NCBI GenBank assembly: GCA_022729575.1
Contig: DZAL01000034.1
Span: 1 to 41,303 of the forward strand
DNA length: 41,303 nucleotides
Source of the DNA: Thiomargarita sp.
GTDB taxonomy: Bacteria > Pseudomonadota > Gammaproteobacteria > Beggiatoales > Beggiatoaceae
Reading direction: 5' to 3'
Numbering within the stretch: the stretch's first letter is position 1; each line of letters begins with the position of its first letter. The notes beneath the pieces were generated by a model. The model saw nothing but the letters and a program-made list of their open reading frames with translations. It had not been told where the DNA came from and did no database searches. A program made the position numbers and the translations under genes. Positions 9,502 to 15,913 of this stretch are shown here, one piece after another.

Positions 9502-11667
9502 CTATCTGATAATTACCGTCTTGGTTACCGTTGGGGTGCCATTGCCACAGGAAGCGGTAATACTCACTTTGGCATTGCCTTTCTTTGGTGACAGCACGCT
9601 ACTTTTCCGATAGGAGATGGTAATCGTAGCGTTCCCGGTGCCACTCGTTGGACTCACCAGGAGATTGGTGATGTTTCCTCCCGGTTTGGTGGTCGCAGTC
9701 CAACTGCTACAACTTCCTGTCGGGTTGATGTTCAAGGTGGTGGTGCCCATCTGTGAATTGGTAAGGATGGGTGAGGGTGTCAGGGTCAGTCCTATGGTGT
9801 TCCCTACGGGGTTATTAATAAACACTGCTGTGCAGTTTTTAGCTGCGTTCATCGTCACGTTAATCGTCGTTCCCGTACCACTACTACAATCTCCCGACCA
9901 TTGGTCAAAGGTGTAGCCCGCATCAGCCGTAGCGGTCAATTGGACATTGGTATTGAGGGCGTAAGTTTCCGTGCAGTCTATACCACAATGGATGCCTGCG
10001 GGAGTGCTGGTGATAGTGCCATTGGCCGTTTTGGTGATGGTTAACGAGTAGGGTTCGACCACCGACAATACTTGGTCAACATCCACATCTGTTAACACTT
10101 GTTCAATCCCATTGGGCCATTTAATGGTAAGGGTATCCACCGTTTCAGCGTTACCTAAACCAAATGCCACCGGGAAAGAGTTTTGGATACTAAATTCACC
10201 ATACGACGTAATTTGCCGCATTTGAACTAGATTACCCGTTTGAACATAAACCGTCGCACCAATGGCAGAACGGTTACTTATTGTACCTGTCAATTTGAGA
10301 TGTAGCCAATGATTACCATTTTGACTACTGTTGTTTTGATACAAACGAGTAATTTCGTCACCCGAAATAACATGGTCTAAATCGCCATCATTATCAAAGT
10401 CACCCCAACTTCCGCCCCATCTAACTCTTCTGCTATCAAGCATTTCGCTAGTAAGCACAAAGCCGTTACCTTGGGCAATTTCATTGTGGAACAGTCGGCT
10501 GTCACTGAGTTCTGTGGTGACAACATATAAGTCTAAATAACCATCGTTGTCATAATCGGCCCACGTAACATGAGTACCATCTGTAAGAGGTAAGCCAAAC
10601 TCAGCAGTGACATCTGTAAAGGAACTACCATCATTACGATAGAGACGATTATCCGTTCCATCTTGAGAAGTAATGTAGAAGTCTAAATCACCATCATTAT
10701 CGTAATCTCCCCAAGCGGCACCATCCGCGTAACCTCTTGTACCCAAACTACTCAACCCCATAGTGGTGGTGACATCGGTGAACAGGCCAGTGGTTTTGAC
10801 ATCATTACGATATAGGGTAACTTCTTCATTTCTGCCATTCACTAACAAGACATCCATATCACCGTCTTTGTCATAATCAGCCCAGTTGATGGAACGGATG
10901 TGTTTCGAGTTATTGTTTAAACCCAACGCACCTTCAATTTTTGTGAAATTGTCTTGGTCGTTTCGATACAACGTTCCGGGCGTACCAAAACCTACTGAGA
11001 ACATATCGAGGTTACCATCATTATCATAATCTATGAAGTAACCAGCATATATCCCAACGTTGGTAAATCTACCAGTGGTGTTTAAATCATTTCTCAAGAG
11101 ACGACTACGCTGTATCATATCAGTGTCACCGTCATTATCGTAATCACCAAGAGAGACGCTGAACTTCAAGTCCTGACCAGTTAGGCCGAGGTTTTGGGCA
11201 ACATCCACAAAGTTGCCGTTGTTGTTTTGATACAACTTAACTTCTTGTGTTCCTTCGTGCTGAACCGTTACTACAAGGTCTAAGTCATCATCATTGTCGT
11301 AGTCCACCCAAACACTTTGCACTGAGTTAGCATTGTCAGGAAGACCATAGGCAGAGGTGACTTCTGTGAAGACTTCAGCATTCACGTTCACGGGCACCAC
11401 CACACACACTGCCATCAACACCACTGCCCAGCCCCTAGCAAATCGCTTGTAAAAGGTGGATTTTAGGGATGAACCTATCGACAACAACTCGTTAAGCGGC
11501 AACTTTCTGGAACCCTCCCGTGCGATAGTCCCACTCGCGGCAGTTCGAGGTTTACCAACAATAAACAACAATTCCTCTAAAGTTGAACTTTCAAAGGACG
11601 CGACCGTCGCGCGTGATTGCACCTTGCCCAAGGGGGTCAAGGAAAAGTCTTTCAAATTGGTCTTCAT
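9502..11667 (-). CDS. Secreted FG-GAP/VCBS and ASPIC-UnbV protein
   Basis: 721 aa, ATG at 11667 with AGGAG 7 nt upstream. Residues 1-25 match the leader of the LRR protein. A polar stretch of about 50 residues follows, and only then a hydrophobic signal sequence (about 76-95, ending VNVNA), so the n-region is unusually long. Residues about 97-450 are FG-GAP/VCBS-type repeats with calcium-binding DYDNDGDLDL-like loops, expected to form a beta-propeller. Residues 452-539 form an ASPIC/UnbV domain (HWLHLKLTG, IGATVYV, WPNGIEQVL). Residues about 541-620 resemble a divergent InlB-type bacterial repeat with GIHCGIDC cysteines and WSGDC. The last about 80 residues are Ig/BACON-like. It is an extracellular protein; a binding or matrix role is inferred. 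Confidence 0.88.
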   Translation of the reverse strand: MKTNLKDFSLTPLGKVQSRATVASFESSTLEELLFIVGKPRTAASGTIAREGSRKLPLNELLSIGSSLKSTFYKRFARGWAVVLMAVCVVVPVNVNAEVFTEVTSAYGLPDNANSVQSVWVDYDNDDDLDLVVTVQHEGTQEVKLYQNNNGNFVDVAQNLGLTGQDLKFSVSLGDYDNDGDTDMIQRSRLLRNDLNTTGRFTNVGIYAGYFIDYDNDGNLDMFSVGFGTPGTLYRNDQDNFTKIEGALGLNNNSKHIRSINWADYDKDGDMDVLLVNGRNEEVTLYRNDVKTTGLFTDVTTTMGLSSLGTRGYADGAAWGDYDNDGDLDFYITSQDGTDNRLYRNDGSSFTDVTAEFGLPLTDGTHVTWADYDNDGYLDLYVVTTELSDSRLFHNEIAQGNGFVLTSEMLDSRRVRWGGSWGDFDNDGDLDHVISGDEITRLYQNNSSQNGNHWLHLKLTGTISNRSAIGATVYVQTGNLVQMRQITSYGEFSIQNSFPVAFGLGNAETVDTLTIKWPNGIEQVLTDVDVDQVLSVVEPYSLTITKTANGTITSTPAGIHCGIDCTETYALNTNVQLTATADAGYTFDQWSGDCSSGTGTTINVTMNAAKNCTAVFINNPVGNTIGLTLTPSPILTNSQMGTTTLNINPTGSCSSWTATTKPGGNITNLLVSPTSGTGNATITISYRKSSVLSPKKGNAKVSITASCGNGTPTVTKTVIIR

Positions 11668-11796
11668 AATTATTCTCCTACTTAAATGTGTGTGATTAAA
11701 GTTTAATACCTTTGTTGATTGCGGTTAGAACTGCTAGTCATGTTAGAGGTTACCACAATTGAACCTTTTAATGACTCTAATTAATCATTAAATTTT
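11668..11796 (-). promoter_or_regulatory. Upstream/leader region shared with the LRR protein gene
   Basis: Second copy of the block at 8116-8248, including the ribosome-binding site and the inverted repeat TTTAATGA-N10-TCATTAAA at 11767-11792 (100-125 nt upstream of the ATG). Identity stops abruptly at about 11797, where a MITE-like element begins. Conservation over noncoding DNA suggests a common promoter/operator; the exact promoter elements are not assigned. Confidence 0.5.
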
Positions 11797-11952
11797 TGGT
11801 AGTCCCTGCTAACAAATGGAGGTATTAACCGCCGGGGCTAAGATTCCTAACCTGGCAGGTGCTAAGTTTCCTAAACCTTTGAGGTTTAGGAAACTTTGAA
11901 CCTTGGTAACTCATTGAAGATTAAGACCTCCATTAATTTGGAGGGACTACCA
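11797..11952. repeat. MITE-like element with about 30-bp imperfect terminal inverted repeats
   Basis: The ends are TGGTAGTCCCTGC and GGAGGGACTACCA, with a second paired block AATGGAGGTATTAA / TTAAGACCTCCATT. Inside, 11866-11894 is a hairpin, GTTTCCTAAACCT-TTG-AGGTTTAGGAAAC. The left end recurs alone at 40768-40799. The element carries no coding sequence. Confidence 0.75.
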
Positions 11953-11956
11953 AATT

Positions 11957-12115
11957 TTTCTGGCAGTCCTATCTATGGTTAACGTGATAAATTCGATTTT
12001 TCCCCAAAGAATTTTAAAATAATTATTTTTTTGTTATTAATCAATGGATTATAACCTATAATTGCCGTATAAAAATTATCAGTTTAACGGAATAAATTCC
12101 GCACTCCAACGGCGG
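11957..12115. repeat. Upstream repeat block, copy 1 of 3
   Basis: About 155 bp are roughly 90% identical to 21465-21622 (shared strings include GGTTAACGTGATAAATTCGA and TCAATGGATTATAACC) and partly to 21625-21790. All copies lie on the 5' side of minus-strand genes for secreted proteins. It is AT-rich, with no ORF. It ends with the widely used module GGAATAAATTCCG. Confidence 0.8.
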
Positions 12116-12222
12116 TGGTTACTTCAGGTGTGAAGAGTCAACTCTGTTGGAGTAGAGGCTTTAGCCGGTGACGGGGCCCCAAATTTAGTTCGGTGCCAGC
12201 CTCTACCGGCTAAAGCCTCAAT

Positions 12223-12348
12223 GCCATTAAGTTAAGCTAGGATTACGGCGTTGGAGTCCAAAGCTTCAGCTTTGGCAACGCCGTCTCACCTTGACCAGTC
12301 TCGTCCAAAGCTGAAGCTTTGGACTCCAATGCGGCTTAACTTAATGGC
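12223..12348. repeat. 126-bp MITE-like element, complete copy
   Basis: The terminal inverted repeats are GCCATTAAGTTAAGC and GCTTAACTTAATGGC. The interior pairs GGAGTCCAAAGCTTCAGC with GCTGAAGCTTTGGACTCC. Other copies lie at 35698-35815 and 38265-38383, and a lone end supplies the stop region of the PIN toxin gene at 13243-13259. Confidence 0.85.
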
Positions 12349-12364
12349 AGTGCGGCTAAAGCCT

Positions 12365-12412
12365 CTACTCCAAGCGACTTCTACTCCAAGCGATTTCTAC
12401 TCCAAGCGACTG
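12365..12412. repeat. 16-bp tandem repeat, 3 units
   Basis: The units CTACTCCAAGCGA(C/T)TT/G start at 12365, 12381 and 12397. Noncoding. Confidence 0.85.
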
Positions 12413-12565
12413 CTACTACTGTAAATTCCGGATCCCAACGGCTGGGACGGAATTTATTCCATTTTACCAAGACCGTTGATAGCGATTGTATTTCGGTTAG
12501 TTTTCAACTATAGTATCTAGCGTACCTAAAATATCTCCAAATAAATTAACCGAGGTGATTAAGCT

Positions 12566-12793
12566 ATGCAAAATCCGCAAACTCAAGCTGTCATCAGTGC
12601 CACTGGGGAACTGACAGTACGACTCCCCCCAAGTTTTCCCCCTGGCACCCCCGTGACAGTGGTCATGATTATGGCTACTGTTCCTGCGCCTAGCAAAACG
12701 CTTCAACCGCTTAAACTTGGGCGTCATGCCGCAGGGTTGGTAAAAGATGACATTTATTTAGGACGGGAAGTGATTTATGCCAAAGATGAATAA
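12566..12793 (+). CDS. Antitoxin of a PIN-type toxin-antitoxin pair
   Basis: 75 aa, ATG at 12566 preceded by an almost ideal ribosome-binding site (GAGGTGAT at 12552-12559). The N-terminal half (ISATGELTVRLPPSFPPGTP) has the GxLxLPxxxPxGxxV pattern of small AbrB/VapB-like or DUF2281-like antitoxins. The C-terminal half (KLGRHAAGLVKDD) resembles the toxin-binding tail of such proteins. It overlaps the following PIN gene, as expected for a co-translated antitoxin-toxin pair. It is predicted to bind the toxin and repress its own operon; this is inferred from context. Confidence 0.72.
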   Translation: MQNPQTQAVISATGELTVRLPPSFPPGTPVTVVMIMATVPAPSKTLQPLKLGRHAAGLVKDDIYLGREVIYAKDE

Positions 12794-13259
12794 TAATGAC
12801 TACGCTATCTTCGTTGATACGAATATCTTGGTTTATGCCAACCTTGAACATTCTCCTTTCTACCCGGTTGCTGAACAGCGTTTAAACCATCTGTCTATAC
12901 AAGGCCATACTCTTTGGATAAGTCGTCAGATACTAAGAGAATATCTGGCTACCATGACCAGAGGAAATATAGTGGACCGACACTTGCTGGTCAAAACATT
13001 ACTAGACGACGTTCACTATTTTTCCGAACATTTCCATCTCGCCGAAGACAGTGAAGCCGTAACTGCAAACTTGTTAGCCTTGATGGAACAGATTCCGATG
13101 GGGGGTGCCCAAGTGCATGATGCTAATCTTATTGCCACTATGCAGGTGTATGGTATCTCTAAGTTGCTAACTCACAATACGAAAGATTTCGAGCGATTTG
13201 CGGGCTTAATTACGGTGTTGCCGTTAGTGGAGTTTGTAGCGCCAATGCCATTAAGTTAA
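12777..13259 (+). CDS. PIN-domain toxin (VapC-like ribonuclease)
   Basis: 160 aa. ATG at 12777 overlaps the antitoxin gene by 17 nt and has GGGAAG 6 nt upstream; an alternative ATG is at 12786. PIN acidic residues are visible in order: Asp in FVDTNILVYA, Glu in ILREYL, Asp in VHDANL and Asp in NTKDF. Proteins of this family are Mg-dependent RNases that inhibit translation when not bound by antitoxin. The last residues (APMPLS) and the stop codon are encoded by a fragment of a MITE-like terminal repeat (GCCATTAAGTTAAG at 13246-13259), so the natural C-terminus may have been replaced. Confidence 0.82.
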   Translation: MPKMNNNDYAIFVDTNILVYANLEHSPFYPVAEQRLNHLSIQGHTLWISRQILREYLATMTRGNIVDRHLLVKTLLDDVHYFSEHFHLAEDSEAVTANLLALMEQIPMGGAQVHDANLIATMQVYGISKLLTHNTKDFERFAGLITVLPLVEFVAPMPLS

Positions 13260-13265
13260 GAGTTA

Positions 13266-13296
13266 GAGTTGACCACTTGGCGAAAATGGTCAACTC
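13266..13296. repeat. Variant short palindrome
   Basis: GAGTTGACCA and TGGTCAACTC pair around CTTGGCGAAAA. Its layout resembles the abundant 33-bp palindrome but the arms differ. It lies between the convergent PIN toxin and Rpn-like genes and could act as a terminator. Confidence 0.7.
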
Positions 13297-13327
13297 GGTG
13301 CCTTTAACTGAGCGGCCGAAATGTTGG

Positions 13328-14161
13328 TTAAGTGTTCTTGGTACGCGCTTTCTTACGCTTGGCTTGACGCAGGTATTCCTCAATTTGCGCTGGGTCCAGT
13401 TGGTCGAGGATTTCTTGAATCTGCGCTGGGTCCAGTTGGTCGAGGATTTCTTGCGGTTTCAGGCCCTTTAACCGTTCGCGTGGTGCATATTGGCTGAAAA
13501 CCTCTTCTGGTTTCAGGCCCTTTAACCGTTCGCGTGGCGCATATTGGCTGAAAACCTCTTCCGGTTTCAGGCCCTTTAACCGTTCTTCGGCTGGGAGTTG
13601 GGCGAGTTGGGCTTTTAGCCATTTGGCGCCAATGTCCATAACTTTTTCGGGCGTCAGTGCTTGTTTCATAATTTCTTCTCCTAGGAGTGAGTGCCAACAT
13701 TTTTGTAACCCGTTGACGAGGTCTCTCAATTTGCCCGTCAAAATCCCCGTCCAGGAACGGACCAACGTGGTAAAGGCTTTGCGCTTCTCCGCGGGCCGAC
13801 TGGCAAAGCATTTGAGAAACGCATTGTGGGGTTCGTTGGCTAACTGGTTTAACGACAGTAAGATAATCCGACCGAAAATCTTATCGTCGGTATGATAGAC
13901 GCCTGGGTGTTCGGTTTCCTCATAACCCCAGTGGGTCAACGTGTTGGCCTGCGGGGTTTGGGAACTGACTAAAAAACTTTGTACCGCCGTGGCCGTCAAG
14001 TGTTTGGCACGTTTGTAAAAGGTATCATAGCATAAAGTCTGTAATAAGGCATCTTCATTGACTGATTCGGTATACTTAAATTCTATCAGCAGATGACTGG
14101 CGTTGCTATGTCTGAGGCCATCAGCGAGTTTTAGATTTGACAACTTTTTGAAAGTTGTCAA
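13328..14161 (-). pseudogene. Rpn-like gene truncated at its 5' end by a palindrome array
   Basis: The ORF gives 277 aa. From LADGLRH onward it closely follows the protein at 8451-9422 (LIEFKYTES, GRIILLSLN, WHSLLGEEIMKQALTPEKVM, RTKNT tail). The first residues (MTTFKKLSNLK) are only a TTG-initiated translation of the palindrome ending at 14165. The about 70 N-terminal residues present in the paralogue, including the motif residues Glu27 and Asp51, are missing, while Glu-x-Lys of IEFKY is kept. Without the metal-binding Asp, nuclease activity is unlikely. The C-terminal LKGL repeats differ in number from the paralogue. It is probably a decayed copy, although the rest of the frame is intact. 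Confidence 0.8.
13386..13590. repeat. 36-bp and 54-bp tandem repeats in the truncated Rpn-like gene
   Basis: A 36-bp unit (core TGCGCTGGGTCCAGTTGGTC) starts at 13386 and 13422. A 54-bp unit (core TTTCAGGCCCTTTAACCGTT) starts at 13455 and 13509, with a partial third at 13563. Both are in frame and encode the LDPAQIxEI.. and RLKGLKPEEVFSQYAPRE repeats. Confidence 0.85.
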
Positions 14162-14507
14162 ATCTGGGTTGGAATCTGGATTAGATTTGACAACTTTTTG
14201 AAAGTTGTCAAATCTGGATTGGAATCTGGATTAGATTTGACAACTTTTTGAAAGTTGTCAAATCTGGGTTGGAATCTGGATTAGATTTGACAACTTTTCG
14301 AAAGTTGTCAAATCTGGGTTGGAGTTTTAGATTTGACAACTTTTTGAAAGTTGTCAAATCTGGGTTGGAGTTTTAGATTTGACAACTTGTTGAAAGTTGT
14401 CAAATCTGGATTGGAATCTGGGTTAGATTTGACAACTTTTCGAAAGTTGTCAAATCTGGGTTGGAATCTGGGTTAGATTTGACAACTTTTCGAAAGTTGT
14501 CAAATCT
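14133..14507. repeat. Palindrome array, 8 copies of the 33-bp repeat
   Basis: Copies start at 14133, 14183, 14233, 14283, 14329, 14375, 14425 and 14475, so spacing is 50 or 46 bp. Arms are always AGATTTGACAAC / GTTGTCAAATCT. Centres are TTTTTGAAA, TTTTCGAAA and once TTGTTGAAA. Spacers are near-identical 17-nt or 13-nt sequences. The array abuts the broken 5' end of the Rpn-like gene and fills the gap up to the PIN toxin gene. Confidence 0.96.
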
Positions 14508-14574
14508 GGGTTGGATTAAGAAATCTGGAGGTTAATAAATCTTCAATCTTCGAAGTTTAGGAAACCATACTACA

Positions 14575-15153
14575 CTATCCTTGATGGTATAACGGTTTCC
14601 AATGGCTGTTGACAATTAGAGAAGGTTGATCAATGAGTTTGGCAGAAGGTACCCTGCCTGCGTTCAGAATGGCTTGCCAAACTTCCTCTGCTGAGGCAAT
14701 GATGCCGCATTCTTCCATACCTATTAGTAGGGCTTTCGTGGAAAGCAAATGAACATTGCCTTGAACCAACGCATTGATTCGACGAATGTCAGAATCCTCA
14801 AACAACACGAGTACGGGGTCGGTTCTGGTTATCTTATCATCCAAATTGGCTAGAAATTCGGCTATTGCCGCTTCTCCCAGGCCACGGTGTTTAGTGGTGG
14901 TTCCCATTGTCCTCTCTTGTTTAGCGGCTCTACCAACGAAAGTTTCTGCCAGATGAACCACTTTTGGGTGGTTTGTAACAAATTCCAAAATGGCCTGGGC
15001 ACCTATTTTAGTTAAATCTTTGGTACATTCATAAAATACCTGGTCAACCACATAAATGCGCATGTCTAGTTTAAATAGCAAATTCAGCCGATTTGCCACA
15101 CTGAGACTGATCAGTGGCCCACTGTCAGGAATCACCAAGACCGTGCGTTTCAT
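14575..15153 (-). CDS. PIN-like toxin (DUF3368-type)
   Basis: 192 aa. I chose ATG at 15153, which overlaps the upstream gene's TGA as ATGA and has GGAG 9 nt upstream; a TTG at 15168 would add five residues. Acidic residues fit a PIN fold: Asp in PDSGPLISL near the N-terminus, Glu in LGEAAIAEFL, and Asp/Glu in LFEDSDIRR. These suggest a metal-dependent RNase toxin of the DUF3368-like branch. Tight coupling to a small DNA-binding-like partner supports a toxin-antitoxin role. The RNA target is unknown. Confidence 0.72.
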   Translation of the reverse strand: MKRTVLVIPDSGPLISLSVANRLNLLFKLDMRIYVVDQVFYECTKDLTKIGAQAILEFVTNHPKVVHLAETFVGRAAKQERTMGTTTKHRGLGEAAIAEFLANLDDKITRTDPVLVLFEDSDIRRINALVQGNVHLLSTKALLIGMEECGIIASAEEVWQAILNAGRVPSAKLIDQPSLIVNSHWKPLYHQG

Positions 15154-15494
15154 AGAGACTCTCTCCAAAGTTTAACAAACTGAGTTACCATGGGTTGTAA
15201 TTCACTCTCAGATAAGCTAGGCAAAGGTAACTGATGTTCAGCCATCATGAGAATCAGTTCGCCATAATCAAGGTTGAGTAGTTTCATTATTTCTTGACGA
15301 CTTAATTGGTCTTCAGAATAGTTTTTTAACAGCGTTAGCACTTCCGTAGCCCGTTGCGTATTCATTGGTAAAGTCGTCAGCTGGGCCAGATGTTCGGTCA
15401 CCAGTCGACTGAGACTGGTACCTTGTGCAACCGCATATTGTTTAGCTTGTTGCAGTAATTGAGGAGACGAATGGATGGCTATATAATCAGGCAT
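15150..15494 (-). CDS. Antitoxin with ribbon-helix-helix-like and UPF0175-like parts
   Basis: 114 aa, ATG at 15494 with GGAG 8-11 nt upstream. Residues 1-40 (AIHSSPQLLQQAKQYAVAQ, then GTSLSRLVTEHL) look like a ribbon-helix-helix DNA-binding segment. The C-terminal part (SRQEIMKLLNLDYGELILMM, then AEHQLPLP) resembles the UPF0175/HTH antitoxin pattern. Finding both in one short protein is unusual. It precedes and overlaps the PIN-like toxin gene by 4 nt. Function is inferred from context, and the fold calls are by eye. Confidence 0.62.
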   Translation of the reverse strand: MPDYIAIHSSPQLLQQAKQYAVAQGTSLSRLVTEHLAQLTTLPMNTQRATEVLTLLKNYSEDQLSRQEIMKLLNLDYGELILMMAEHQLPLPSLSESELQPMVTQFVKLWRESL

Positions 15495-15541
15495 GAAGTT
15501 TCTCCAAACAGTGAATATACTATAGCAGTCGTGTTGGGTTT

Positions 15542-15904
15542 AGATTTGACAACTTTCAAAAAGTTGTCAAATCTGGATTGGAGTTTTAGATTTGACAACT
15601 TTTTGAAAGTTGTCAAATCTGGGTTGGAGTTTTAGATTTGACAACTTTTTGAAAGTTGTCAAATCTGGATTGGAATCTGGATTAGATTTGACAACTTTTT
15701 GAAAGTTGTCAAATCTGGGTTGGAGTTTTAGATTTGACAACTTTTTGAAAGTTGTCAAATCTGGATTGGAATCTGGATTAGATTTGACAACTTTTTGAAA
15801 GTTGTCAAATCTGGGTTGGAGTTTTAGATTTGACAACTTTCGAAAAGTTGTCAAATCTGGGTTGGGGTTTTAGATTTGACAACTTTCAAAAAGTTGTCAA
15901 ATCT
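15542..15904. repeat. Palindrome array, 8 copies of the 33-bp repeat
   Basis: Copies start at 15542, 15588, 15634, 15684, 15730, 15780, 15826 and 15872 (46/50-bp spacing). Arms are invariant. Centres are TTTCAAAAA (first and last copies), TTTCGAAAA and TTTTTGAAA. The array separates the PIN-type antitoxin gene from the 3' end of the VWA protein gene; the last copy ends 9 nt before that gene's stop codon. Translations through the array (MTTFKKLSNL...) are artefacts. Confidence 0.96.
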
Positions 15905-15913
15905 CTCTTCTAT

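Larger units (their letters stand above)
12086..12470. repeat. Nested composite of inverted repeats
   Basis: The outer boundaries carry GGAATAAATTCCG (12089-12101) and CGGAATTTATTCC (12448-12460). Inside are the inverted repeat GAGGCTTTAGCCGGT (12155-12169) / ACCGGCTAAAGCCTC (12205-12219), with a third copy of that module near 12351-12367. A complete 126-bp element lies at 12223-12348 and a tandem repeat at 12365-12412. Several elements appear to have inserted into each other. No gene is seen. Confidence 0.75.

Noticed and set aside
13380..13811. 143-aa proline/arginine-rich ORF on the minus strand
   Set aside because: It is the alternate frame of the Rpn-like repeat region; a similar shadow appears at 8503-8709.
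14133..14507. CRISPR array (regular 33-bp repeats, 13-17-nt spacers)
   Set aside because: The spacers are almost identical to each other and far too short, the repeats are full palindromes, and no cas gene is present.
15567..15854. 95-aa protein made of [14 protein letters not shown] repeats
   Set aside because: It is only the translation of the palindrome array from a TTG. The frame persists because 46 + 50 nt is a multiple of three.
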